Origin: Coleofasciculaceae cyanobacterium RL_1_1 | GTDB taxonomy: Bacteria > Cyanobacteriota > Cyanobacteriia > Cyanobacteriales > Geitlerinemataceae | Reading direction: 5' to 3' | Assembly (NCBI GenBank): GCA_012033105.1 | Contig: JAAUPN010000012.1 | Span: 1 to 35,071, forward strand | DNA: 35,071 nucleotides | Shown here: piece by piece, positions 9,203-17,377 of the stretch | Layout: each line of letters starts with the position of its first letter | Numbering within the stretch: position 1 is the stretch's first letter | Program-made: the position numbers and the translations under genes | The notes under the pieces: generated by a model | Told to the model about the DNA's origin: nothing | What the model saw: the letters and a program-made list of their open reading frames with translations, nothing else | Databases searched by the model: none

Positions 9203-10903
9203 TCAGAGTGCGGGCTGACGTAGCCGCATCCCGATCGGCGCGACCAACCAGGCCACCACAAAGCCGATCGCCGCGCCCGAGAGGTGACAGGTCGCACACA
9301 CCTGCGGGTTGAGAATATCAAAGCCGGATTGCAGGACAAATAAGATCGCGACCGTTTGTAGATTTTGGCGTGCCGTGACCGCTTGATCACGCTGATAGCC
9401 ACGCCACAGCACCGCCCCGATCGCGCCAAAAACTCCCATCACGGCTCCCGACGCACCGACGACAAACCGCAGATCCGCATCCAACCCCAACGCCACGGTC
9501 ATCACCACTAGCCCCATCGACCCGACACCGCTGGCAAGATACACCAACGAATAGCGCAGCGTTCCCAGCCAGCGCTCGGCGAGCTGACCGAGGACGAACA
9601 GGCCAAGCATATTGGTAAGGAGATGCAGCCAGCCGAAATGTAAAAACGTCCCTGCCAGTAAACGCCAGGTTTGTCCATTTTCGATCACTGCCGCCGGGAC
9701 AACCGCTCCGAGGGCGTATAGCACAAAAGCATTTTGACTGCCGCCTAGCATGAGTTCTAGAGCAAACACGAGGCAGTTTAGGCCGATCGCAATGCTGGTG
9801 ACGAGAGGAAAGTAAAGCGGACGGTGAAAACCGTAGCGAACTTCTTCGACAAAACGCCGTTCGAGTTTGAGCAGGAGTTCGCTTGTTTCGGGTTTGAGGG
9901 GAGTGTGGGGGAGGGGCGGTAGTGGTTCGAGGAGGGGGGTGAGGTGTGGGGAGGAGCTGGAGAGGCGAAAAAGCTGAAGAAAGCTGCGATGCAAGCGCTC
10001 GATGATGCGAAGACGTAGGGGACGCTCGGTCAGGAGGGAGAGGGAGAGCCGATCGCGTGCCAAGCTGGCATTAACACGGGCGATCGAGCGCCAGCGATCG
10101 CGAGCCGCGTCGGGTACATCGAGCAAGCGGCTCGCGATTAGGGCATCGATGGCCTCAAGATCGCCGGTATAGGCAAAGGCAAACAGCCAGGTGCGATAGG
10201 TGCGTGGGCGAATGGTGGAGGCTTCGAGGCGAGTCGCGAGCCGATCGCACTCTGCGACCAGGCGATCAATCTGACCCGTTTCGCCCAAACCATGGAGATA
10301 CAGCATGATCAGGTTAATATCCTGCTCCGTATTCGCGGAGGGGTTGGCGCTGTTGTTGTGAGTTTGGGCTGGGGTTTGAGCGAGGGTTTGAGCTGGGGCA
10401 TGGGCTTGGGTGTGGGCTTTGAGCCACGCGAGCAAACCGACCCAATCCGCCTCGATCGCGTAGATCAAGCCCGTCGTTAAACGCCCCGTGATTGTGTCCA
10501 GGTTGCGATGGGCTTGCAGGCGATCGCTTGTGACCGCCGCACCGACGCGATCGCCCGCCGCCACGATCGACCAAATTTTCGCCCGCTCCGGCCAATCATC
10601 AAACGGATGCAGCACCGCCGCGATCCGACTCCAGATCGCGGCTCTCCCGTAGCGCTCACTTTGAATCGCGGTGCTAGCTTGCTGCGCGGCAATGGTCGGA
10701 GCAACGATCGCCAGCAGCCAGATCCCGAAGCCAATCCAACCACTAATACGCGGATAAAGAATCAACCCCATCACCGCTGCAACAAATACACCCGCTGCTG
10801 CTATCAGCCAGCCGGTTTGACGCTGGGGATCTTTCAGCACCCGAATAATAAATAGGATTGCGGAAATCCATGCAAGCCAAAGCAGCAGTTGATTAATGGT
10901 CAT
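9203..10903 (-). CDS. Rhomboid-family intramembrane serine protease with long N-terminal extension
   Basis: The product is 566 residues. The C-terminal third (about 365-560) is a rhomboid domain that cleaves transmembrane segments within the lipid bilayer. Hallmarks are FLHFGWLHLLTNMLGLFVLG, the catalytic serine in GASGAVMG (about S485) and the catalytic histidine in CATCHLSGAAIGF (about H540). The N-terminal part has two or three membrane helices (about 5-25, 30-52 and 58-75). A cytoplasmic, mostly helical region of about 280 residues follows, with A/L-rich segments that may be TPR-like, and a low-complexity stretch of repeated AHAPAQTLAQTPAQT. This makes it two to three times longer than simple rhomboids. 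The substrate is unknown. Confidence 0.85.
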   Translation of the reverse strand: MTINQLLLWLAWISAILFIIRVLKDPQRQTGWLIAAAGVFVAAVMGLILYPRISGWIGFGIWLLAIVAPTIAAQQASTAIQSERYGRAAIWSRIAAVLHPFDDWPERAKIWSIVAAGDRVGAAVTSDRLQAHRNLDTITGRLTTGLIYAIEADWVGLLAWLKAHTQAHAPAQTLAQTPAQTHNNSANPSANTEQDINLIMLYLHGLGETGQIDRLVAECDRLATRLEASTIRPRTYRTWLFAFAYTGDLEAIDALIASRLLDVPDAARDRWRSIARVNASLARDRLSLSLLTERPLRLRIIERLHRSFLQLFRLSSSSPHLTPLLEPLPPLPHTPLKPETSELLLKLERRFVEEVRYGFHRPLYFPLVTSIAIGLNCLVFALELMLGGSQNAFVLYALGAVVPAAVIENGQTWRLLAGTFLHFGWLHLLTNMLGLFVLGQLAERWLGTLRYSLVYLASGVGSMGLVVMTVALGLDADLRFVVGASGAVMGVFGAIGAVLWRGYQRDQAVTARQNLQTVAILFVLQSGFDILNPQVCATCHLSGAAIGFVVAWLVAPIGMRLRQPAL

Positions 10904-11081
10904 ACGGTTGACACGGATAACATCGTTGTCTCGTCACTCTAGAATTCCTTAGACATCCAGAGACATCCAGCGCGATCGCCTCACCAATGGTATTATGCCG
11001 GTCAGTGTTTGGCGGTTGTCGCTGTCTTGAGCCGCCACGATCGCGCGAACGCGACATCACATCCTCTTTTTTCTCCACTGA

Positions 11082-11723
11082 ATGAGTATCGAACTCCGCA
11101 GCTACGTCTACCTCGATCGGCTGCAATCGCAACACGCAGCCTACATCGGAACCGTGGCGCTGGGCTTTTTGCCGCTACCCGGCGATAGCTCGCTGTGGAT
11201 CGAAATCTCTCCCGGCATCGAAATCAATCGCATCACGGATGTAGCCCTCAAAGCAACCGCCGTGCGTCCTGGCGTACAAATGGTCGAACGACTCTACGGC
11301 CTACTCGAAATTCATTCCTCGAATCAAGGGGAAACCCAGACCGCAGGGCGGGCAATCCTCGAATCCCTCGGCGTCAACGAAAACGATCGCCTCCGTCCCA
11401 AAATTGTCTCCAGCCAGATCATTCGTAACCTCGATCCCCACCAAGCCCAGCTCATCAACCGCACCCGACGCGGCCAAATGATCCTCGCTGGACAAACCCT
11501 CTACGTCCTCGAAGTCGTCCCGGCTGCGTTTGCGGCTCTGGCGGCGAATGAGGCCGAGAAAGCCGCTCAGATTAATATCTTGCAGGTGACGGCGGTGGGA
11601 AGTTTCGGGCGGCTATATCTTGGGGGAGAAGAGCGTGATATTTTGGCGGCGCAGCGAGCAGTTGAAATGATCCTGAGCAATATTTCAGGGCGCGAACATG
11701 GTAGCCAATCCGGCCAAGAATAG
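11082..11723 (+). CDS. ccmP: Carboxysome shell protein CcmP (tandem BMC domains)
   Basis: The 213-residue length, the opening [14 protein letters not shown], and two consecutive BMC-like halves (about 1-100 and 105-205, the second ending [13 protein letters not shown]) fit CcmP, the tandem-BMC trimer of the beta-carboxysome shell. In known CcmP, two trimers stack face to face around a gated central pore formed by Glu69 and Arg70. Here E69 and R70 (VQMVERLYG) fall at exactly those positions. It probably passes larger metabolites such as RuBP or 3-PGA across the shell. It stands alone, away from any visible ccmKLMN cluster, as is usual for this satellite gene. A rhomboid gene diverges from it upstream. 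Confidence 0.88.
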   Translation: MSIELRSYVYLDRLQSQHAAYIGTVALGFLPLPGDSSLWIEISPGIEINRITDVALKATAVRPGVQMVERLYGLLEIHSSNQGETQTAGRAILESLGVNENDRLRPKIVSSQIIRNLDPHQAQLINRTRRGQMILAGQTLYVLEVVPAAFAALAANEAEKAAQINILQVTAVGSFGRLYLGGEERDILAAQRAVEMILSNISGREHGSQSGQE

Positions 11724-11782
11724 CGCGATCGCCCACACTCGCCATGATCGCACCCCAGCTCATGAATGACCATTAATTCAAG

Positions 11783-12496
11783 ATGCGTATTTTGTTAGTG
11801 GAAGATGATTTTGATATCGCCGATGCGCTGCATGAAGCCTTAACCGCGCAGCGCTACACCGTCGATCACACACCGGATGGTCTCGATGCCCTCAATTTTT
11901 TGGAGGTGTATGACTACAACGCGATCGTCCTGGATGTGATGTTGCCCGGTATGGATGGCGTCGCGCTCTGTCAGCGGCTACGTCAGCAGGGCAACCTAAC
12001 GCCGGTCTTGATGCTAACGGCACGAGATACGAGTCAAGATAAAGTCGCAGGCTTAGACGTGGGGGCGGATGATTATGTGGTGAAGCCGTTTGATCTTGAT
12101 GAACTCTTGGCGCGGGTGCGGGCGTTGTTGCGTCGGGGTGTGGATCGATCGACACCCCTGTTAACCTGGGAACGGTTATGTTTAAATCCCACGACGATGG
12201 ATGTGCATTACGCCGACGAGCAGCTTTCCCTGACGCCAAAAGAATATAGCTTGATGGAGTTATTTTTACGTCAGCCCGATCGCATCTTTAGCCGTGGCGT
12301 GATTCTCGAAAATGTTTGGTCGCTTCAGGACGATATCCCCAGTGAAGATACGGTCAAAGCTCACATTCGCGGCTTACGTAAAAAGCTTAAAGCTGCCGGT
12401 GCGCCTGCCCAACTCATTGACACCGTTTATGGCGTGGGTTACCGACTCAATCCCCGCTTTAGCTGCGCACCGGGGCAAGAATTCGAGTCTGATTAA
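11783..12496 (+). CDS. OmpR/PhoB-type response regulator
   Basis: This 237-residue regulator has an N-terminal receiver domain: acidic pocket EDD at residues 7-9, phospho-acceptor D51 in VLDVMLPGMDG, T79 and K101 in VVKPFD. A C-terminal winged-helix DNA-binding domain follows (about 140-228), with LTPKEYSLMELFLRQPDRIF, the recognition helix around EDTVKAHIRGLRKKL, and the wing DTVYGVGYRL. The next gene overlaps its 3' end and encodes a histidine kinase, so the two form a two-component system with coupled translation. The arrangement recalls cyanobacterial RppA/RppB and NrsR/NrsS, but orthology is not established. Confidence 0.93.
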   Translation: MRILLVEDDFDIADALHEALTAQRYTVDHTPDGLDALNFLEVYDYNAIVLDVMLPGMDGVALCQRLRQQGNLTPVLMLTARDTSQDKVAGLDVGADDYVVKPFDLDELLARVRALLRRGVDRSTPLLTWERLCLNPTTMDVHYADEQLSLTPKEYSLMELFLRQPDRIFSRGVILENVWSLQDDIPSEDTVKAHIRGLRKKLKAAGAPAQLIDTVYGVGYRLNPRFSCAPGQEFESD

Positions 12497-14150
12497 GGCG
12501 CGATCGAGCTTATCTGATCCGCTATTTCGTCGGCTTTACCGTCAGCTCCTATTGTCCTATTTGATGGTGATCATCACGATTTTTGGCGTTGTTGGAGTAA
12601 CGCTCTATCGGCGAGTCACGACCCGTTTGTATAAGCAATTTGATCGGGAACTGGCGATCGCCAGTCAAACCGGAATCAAGATCTTCCCCCTCGTCCACCA
12701 CGAATACCATGAACATTTAGCAGAGCGTCGGTTGAAAAATCTCCGCCCTGTGGCTCGGGAAGCGGGACATTCCGGCGGCTCTAATCTGGGGGTGGAAGAA
12801 TTACTCAATGCCTATCGCGATGGTGTTGATTCTGGCGAAACTCCGATCGTGGAAGTCATCGAAGCTCCCACTCTCGCTCCTCTCCCAACGTCAAGTTTTT
12901 ATCCCCGAGGTTTTAGCCTGACCAACTTCTCGGAGCAAATTAAGGCATTGCTGGATGATGATGATGAGTACAATGACGACAAGTACGACAATGACGACGA
13001 GTTCGATGACGACGAGTACGACAAGTACAACGATGACGACGAGGTTGATGAAACACTCTCGGCGATCGATCGATCCATCGACCTAAATAACCTCACCCTG
13101 GAATGGTTTGACCTCGATCTTCAGCGGATGTTGATCGAAAGTGACCCCCAGGGAGGGATCAAATCCACGAGTCCCCCCGATCCGCGACAGGTGGATCGAG
13201 CCGTTAGTGACGCGGCGTTGGTGCGCCGCTGGACATCTCCGGTTTATGACACCGATCTCCGCTTGCTGGGCTATGTGCGTGCCTCCGGCTCGATCGTCTC
13301 GATTCAGGCCGAACTCAATCGATTGGCGCTCGAATTATGGTTTGGGGCTTTACTGGCGCTCAGTTTGGCCGCGCTCAGTGGGCAATGGCTCACCCGACGT
13401 GCCTTAACGCCGATCGTTCAAAGCTTCGAGCAACTGCGACGCTTCACCGCCGACGCTTCCCATGAATTGCGATCGCCCCTCACTTCGATCGCCACCTCGA
13501 TCGCCACCCTCCAGCGCAGTCCCACAGATACTCCCCTCGCTGACTGTCGGCGTAACCTCGCCCGGATCAACCAGTCCAGCGATCGCATGACCCTCCTAGT
13601 CGAAGATTTGCTATTACTTGCTCGATCAGATGGTGGACTCTCCAGCGCCACCGAGGTCAATCGACGTTTTTCCCTCGATGAGCTATTGGATAATCTCGTC
13701 GATGAACTTGAACCGATCGCCGATCAACACAACATCGAACTAGAGTTCGATGCCCCTGAGTCACATCCCGCAGGCCGGTCTACCAGTGTTGCCACCTGGG
13801 ACATTCAAGGCAACCCTCAACACCTCCACCGCGCCTTTTTCAACCTGATCGATAACGCCATCCACTACACCCCCGCCGGTGGAACCGTCTCGATCGCCTT
13901 AAAACGTCTAGATAGCAAACTGATGGTGCAGATTCGTGACACCGGCATCGGCATCGCCGCGCAGGATTTACCCCATATTTTTGATCGGTTTTGGCGGGCA
14001 GATGAAGCACGATCGCGCCGCACCAATGGCAGCGGTTTAGGTCTGTCGATCGTCGCCACGATCATCCGTAAACAGGGCGGACGTATTGAGGTGAAAAGCA
14101 CGATCGGGCAAGGCACGGAGTTTCAGATCTGGCTCCCAGAGTCGGTTTGA
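12429..14150 (+). CDS. Sensor histidine kinase with Asp/Tyr-rich extracytoplasmic loop
   Basis: From the ATG at 12429 the product is 573 residues and overlaps the regulator gene by 68 nt. Membrane helix 1 is about residues 41-60 and helix 2 about 302-320, enclosing an extracytoplasmic sensor region of about 240 residues. That region carries an extremely acidic tract (about 176-208) reading DDDDEYNDDKYDNDDEFDDD and beyond. The cytoplasmic part has the H-box FTADASHELRSPLTS (H345), the N-box FFNLIDNAIHYTP, and ATP-binding boxes DTGIGIAAQDLPHIF and GSGLGLSIV. The acidic loop suggests cation sensing. No start closer to the regulator stop is better, because later ATGs fall inside helix 1. The frame could also be opened farther upstream at 12312. 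Confidence 0.9.
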   Translation: MAWVTDSIPALAAHRGKNSSLIKARSSLSDPLFRRLYRQLLLSYLMVIITIFGVVGVTLYRRVTTRLYKQFDRELAIASQTGIKIFPLVHHEYHEHLAERRLKNLRPVAREAGHSGGSNLGVEELLNAYRDGVDSGETPIVEVIEAPTLAPLPTSSFYPRGFSLTNFSEQIKALLDDDDEYNDDKYDNDDEFDDDEYDKYNDDDEVDETLSAIDRSIDLNNLTLEWFDLDLQRMLIESDPQGGIKSTSPPDPRQVDRAVSDAALVRRWTSPVYDTDLRLLGYVRASGSIVSIQAELNRLALELWFGALLALSLAALSGQWLTRRALTPIVQSFEQLRRFTADASHELRSPLTSIATSIATLQRSPTDTPLADCRRNLARINQSSDRMTLLVEDLLLLARSDGGLSSATEVNRRFSLDELLDNLVDELEPIADQHNIELEFDAPESHPAGRSTSVATWDIQGNPQHLHRAFFNLIDNAIHYTPAGGTVSIALKRLDSKLMVQIRDTGIGIAAQDLPHIFDRFWRADEARSRRTNGSGLGLSIVATIIRKQGGRIEVKSTIGQGTEFQIWLPESV

Positions 14151-14191
14151 GCCGTCGTTGCGCTTGAGCAATCGAAACTAGCCGATCACCT

Positions 14192-14286
14192 TCAGGACTT
14201 ACGCAAACTATTGAAACTCGTAGGGGCGTCATGGCAATGCGCCCACGGTATTACGTGGTTTTAGCCGGTCAGTGCGTAAGTCCTGA
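14192..14286. mobile_element. MITE-like element with 14-bp terminal inverted repeats
   Basis: Perfect 14-bp inverted repeats, TCAGGACTTACGCA (14192-14205) and TGCGTAAGTCCTGA (14273-14286), bound a 95-bp non-coding element between the kinase and the RTX-like gene. The CAGGACTTACGCA end is, from general knowledge, a recurrent motif of cyanobacterial small insertion elements. The flanks (acct and cctt) could hide a 3-bp target duplication, but this is ambiguous. No transposase is present, so it would depend on one elsewhere. It may also fold into a hairpin and influence transcription between the two genes. Confidence 0.65.
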
Positions 14287-14379
14287 CCTTTCCGAGTTCT
14301 TCACTTTTGCAACCTAGAGTAAGGCGTAACAAAACACACGTTCCACGCCGCAACTCACACCCACTCACCGCAAAGTTTC

Positions 14380-15390
14380 ATGCTCGATACAGAAATGACA
14401 ATAATCGCCAGCTCCGAAGCGCCGCAACTCGCGAACGATGCTGACATGTTGCAATCTGCGATCGGAACTGCGCCGATCGCACTGGTTCCTCAGCCGCATA
14501 GTTCGTACGACGATGATCGTTATGACGACGATGATGATCGTTACGACGATGATCGCTACAACAACGGCAGCTATAGCGACGACTCATACGATGATTGATG
14601 ATCGTTATGACGACGATCGCTACGACAACGGCAGCTATAGCGACGACTCATATCTAAAAGGACAAACTGACGATCCCGATCGCAGTCGTCAACCGCGCGT
14701 GTATGACGAATCCCGGATTAACGAAGGTTATCTCGGCTCAGATCGTGACGACGATCGCGATGGTGACGATCGCGACGACACGCAATTTGGCTTCACCGGC
14801 AACGATCACCTGCGCGGTAATGGCGGCGATGACTGGATGTTCGGCAACCAAGGCCGCGATATTCTCACCGGCGGTGTCGGCGCGGACATGATCTTCGGTG
14901 GCCGTGATGAAGATTGATCGACGGTGGCGACGGTGATGACTGGCTATTCGGAAACCTTGATGAAGATCGCATCCAGGGTGGTGTGGGTAACGATGTCATC
15001 TTCGGTGGCCGCGATGAAGACACGATCGATGGTGGCGACGGCGATGATTGGCTGATTGGCGACATCGATGAAGATGTGTTGACCGGTGGCGCGGGTGCAG
15101 ACATCTTCGTCCTCCAACGTGATCCCGACGATTTTGACGGTGATGATGATGACTTCGACGACATTAACGATGATGACTTTGACATCATCACGGACTTTCA
15201 AGCTGGCATCGATCAGCTCGGACTCACCCCAGACCTCCCCCTCACGGCCTTGCGTTGGGAAGACGGTGTCGGCCTGAATGCGGGTCGCACAGTGATTCGC
15301 TATGCCCCGACCGGAGAGGCGATCGCCGTACTTAACCAGTTCAGCGCCGCCAATCTCACGGAAGCAAACTTCACACAGTGGTCGCTCTAA
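14380..15390 (+). CDS. RTX-like acidic calcium-binding protein (two compensating frame breaks)
   Basis: Read as one unit this would be about 336 residues. It begins MLDTEMTIIASSEAP without an N-terminal signal peptide, as in type I-secreted proteins. A tract of YDDDRYDDDDDRYDDDRYNN type follows. Nonapeptide repeats come next (LTGGVGADMIFGG, IDGGDGDDWLFGN, IDGGDGDDWLIGD, LTGGAGADIF), then DDFDGDDDDFDD and a typical closing segment DIITDFQAGIDQLGL. Such GGxGxDxUx repeats bind calcium and fold into a beta-roll outside the cell. The reading frame shifts by +1 at the TGA near 14592-14598 and back at about 14913-14917. Repeat spacing shows an extra T at the first site and a missing base at the second. 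Read literally there are three short frames, 14380-14598, a middle one to 14917, and 14914-15390. The acidic kinase gene lies just upstream. Confidence 0.75.
14539..14652 (+). repeat. Tandem repeat of about 64 bp coding Asp/Tyr tract
   Basis: Copy 1 (14539-14602) and copy 2 (14603-14652, shorter) share a core around GGCAGCTATAGCGACGACTC with few differences. Corresponding points lie 64 bases apart, not a multiple of three. The extra base is a T in GATGATTGATGATCG near 14595. Removing it restores a 63-bp, 21-residue unit and a continuous frame. Confidence 0.8.
14891..15057 (+). repeat. RTX coding repeat of 108 bp, first copy lacking one base
   Basis: The segment starting ATCTTCGGTGGCCG occurs at 14891 and 14998, 107 bases apart. 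The segment GGTGGCGACGG within the same unit occurs at 14923 and 15031, 108 bases apart. The first copy therefore lacks one base between 14904 and 14923, placed by the reading frame at about 14913-14917. Thirty-six residues equal four nonapeptides. Confidence 0.85.
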
Positions 15391-15418
15391 CACCGTTCTG
15401 AACCTAGTTACTCGCTCC

Positions 15419-15451
15419 AGAAGTCGGACTTTTTGGAAAAGTCCGACTTCT
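15419..15451. terminator. Perfect 15-bp hairpin after the RTX-like gene
   Basis: AGAAGTCGGACTTTT (15419-15433) and AAAAGTCCGACTTCT (15437-15451) form a perfect stem with a 3-nt loop, 28 nt after the RTX-like stop. No T run follows, so termination is inferred from position and stem strength. Confidence 0.6.
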
Positions 15452-15525
15452 CATGTCTCTTCTCACGTCTCTATCAGCCCCCCAATATTCCTTTCCCCTC
15501 TGAAGTCCTCGTGACTCAATCCATC

Positions 15526-15807
15526 ATGGACATTAAAAATATCCGTAAGCTTCACCGCAAAATTGCTCCGTTTATTTTTTTGCCGCTTCTCCTCACCGCA
15601 CTTACGGGCGTCAGCTACCGCATCGGGAAATCTTGGCTGGGTCTTGGTGATGATTTTGGTGAAGCCATGATGTTTATTCATCAAGGCACGTGGCTCGGCC
15701 CCCAATTGCGACCGTTCTATGTTTTGCTGAATGCCCTGGGCGCGATCGGTATGATCATTACAGGAGTCATCATGAGTGGCCTATTTTTGAGTCGTTCTAA
15801 AGCCTAG
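15526..15807 (+). CDS. Small PepSY-associated-type membrane protein
   Basis: The product is 93 residues from the ATG at 15526. It starts MDIKNIRKLHRKIAPFIFLP, a pattern typical of the first helix of PepSY-associated transmembrane (PepSY_TM) proteins, where a basic RKLHRK segment precedes a hydrophobic helix (about 14-30). A second helix is at about 64-86 (LLNALGAIGMIITGVIMSGL), followed by a short basic tail. Between them lies FMIHQGTWLGP-like sequence (MMFIHQGTWLGPQLRPF). Short two-helix versions are common in cyanobacteria; their role is unknown. A GTG at 15511 is an alternative start adding five residues. A hairpin separates it from the RTX-like gene. Confidence 0.65.
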   Translation: MDIKNIRKLHRKIAPFIFLPLLLTALTGVSYRIGKSWLGLGDDFGEAMMFIHQGTWLGPQLRPFYVLLNALGAIGMIITGVIMSGLFLSRSKA

Positions 15808-15855
15808 GGCGATGGCTGCTTCCTAATAGGGAGCAGAGTCAAGACTGACGATCGC

Positions 15856-15871
15856 CCATCAAGCTTGATGG
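15856..15871. terminator. Palindrome after the PepSY-type gene
   Basis: The perfect 16-bp palindrome CCATCAAGCTTGATGG lies about 50 nt after the stop at 15807, with weak extension on both sides. No T run follows. It may act as a terminator or 3'-end structure. Confidence 0.3.
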
Positions 15872-15951
15872 CGGGTGCTTGCCATTGCTTATCCCGTAAT
15901 TGACATGTACTCATCCCTCAAACGAGACGATTTCAGTCTTACTGATTACCG

Positions 15952-17211
15952 ATGCCGATGTCTGATCCACGCCACGAACTCGATCGCCTACTCAACGATC
16001 GCCTGGAAGGTACGCGCGTCCAGGCTTTTTGGCGTGAACTGCTAACCCAGAGCGGCCATATTCTCATCCTTAAACTCCTGGCAGATGCCGTCAGCACCGG
16101 TTTATTCTCCGTTTTTATCGACTTAGGAGACTGGATCTTTACGATCGGTATCTGCATTCAGGCGGCGTGTCTGTCTCAGCGCAAGGTTAACGCCGTGTGG
16201 GGCAATTTTATTGGTGTTGGGATTTATACACTGATTGATTGGCCGCTGGATGGAGAGGGGTTTTGGGCTGATCCCAATCACCAAGTTTTTTGGCTGTTCG
16301 CAACCATCGTCGCCTGCCTGCATTGCTTGCAGCAGCATGGCAGTGTCACCGTCGCACGGATTGGACTGGTGGCTGAAAATATGACGCGATCGATGTTGGT
16401 GCTCGCGTTTTATCTCGTGGTCAGCCGAGCGGATGGAGAATTGGAAATCACGTCCGGCGGTCTGTGGCGCTTTTTTTGGGAAGACCGCCATGAATTTCTC
16501 GTTTGGAGTAGTATCACCATCGGTCTGCTGCTCGGTATGCAAGCAGTCCAAATCCAAACCCAGCGCCAAAAAATCCGCCAGACCACGAATATTTTGCGCG
16601 ATCTCGCCGCTTGGGGCATGGAGGACTATGCTGTCACGACGGCGATGCGTGATCCGGGTGCGCTGGATTTGCAGCGTCGCGATCGCGCCATTGTCTTCAT
16701 GGACGTGCGTAGTTTTACCCGGTGGTGTGAAGTCACGTCTCCCGATCGGATTGCGACGCTCCTCGATCACTACTATCAAACCGTTGAAGCAGCGGCTAGC
16801 ACCATGCGCCCGCTCAAGATATCGTTTACCGGCGATGAAGTAATGGCAATCTACGCCTCACCGCAGCAAGCCATAGAAGCTGCCTGCGCGATGCAGATTG
16901 CAGCACAATCCGTCCTAGCCGATCACGATCTAGGGGCGGGCTGCGGCATTCATTGGGGCAAAACGATCGAAGGCTTATTTGGCGGCGATCGAACCCGAAC
17001 TTACACCACGATCGGCGATACCGTTAACACCGCGAAACGCATTGAGGGCAAGGCTGCGGCGAATATGATTGTGGTGTCGGATGCCGTCTATCAGGCGATT
17101 GATGGTGAGGCTCCGAGGGGCTATCAGTTTATGAAGCGATCGCCGGAAGCTGTAAAAGGCAAAGCCGATCCGTTAATACTGTGGCAGCTTCAAACTTTAA
17201 AGCACAATTAA
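15952..17211 (+). CDS. Class III adenylate/guanylate cyclase with N-terminal membrane domain
   Basis: The 419-residue product has a hydrophobic N-terminal half with about five or six possible helices (roughly 35-58, 62-75, 84-96, 112-128, 147-160 and 183-200). A helical linker and a C-terminal class III cyclase domain (about 245-415) follow. Catalytic features are metal-binding aspartates in FMDVRSF (D251) and FTGDEVMAIY (D295), a substrate-side lysine (K289), and the transition-state pair N359 and R363 in TIGDTVNTAKRIEGKA. It should therefore make cAMP, or possibly cGMP, as a homodimer at the membrane. The membrane part resembles an integral sensory module of unknown ligand. A second ATG at 15958 is equally possible. 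Confidence 0.9.
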   Translation: MPMSDPRHELDRLLNDRLEGTRVQAFWRELLTQSGHILILKLLADAVSTGLFSVFIDLGDWIFTIGICIQAACLSQRKVNAVWGNFIGVGIYTLIDWPLDGEGFWADPNHQVFWLFATIVACLHCLQQHGSVTVARIGLVAENMTRSMLVLAFYLVVSRADGELEITSGGLWRFFWEDRHEFLVWSSITIGLLLGMQAVQIQTQRQKIRQTTNILRDLAAWGMEDYAVTTAMRDPGALDLQRRDRAIVFMDVRSFTRWCEVTSPDRIATLLDHYYQTVEAAASTMRPLKISFTGDEVMAIYASPQQAIEAACAMQIAAQSVLADHDLGAGCGIHWGKTIEGLFGGDRTRTYTTIGDTVNTAKRIEGKAAANMIVVSDAVYQAIDGEAPRGYQFMKRSPEAVKGKADPLILWQLQTLKHN

Positions 17212-17377
17212 CTTTTTAAAGCGCAAAGAAAGCGCAATTGCGTTATCAATCATCGATGTAGCACCATTCGAGTGTCACGATCGCTTAAGAAACGCGACGG
17301 AAATGACCGAGAGACAAAAACACGATTGTTATACTTGAACAACAGGAATATTTTTCAATACTGACGAGATAAAACAG

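Noticed and set aside
14539-15057. CRISPR array
   Set aside because: The repeats are coding, degenerate and without unique spacers; no cas genes are present.
16123-16779. 218-residue leftward frame opposite the cyclase gene
   Set aside because: The cyclase frame has catalytic residues in place; the antisense product shows no domain.
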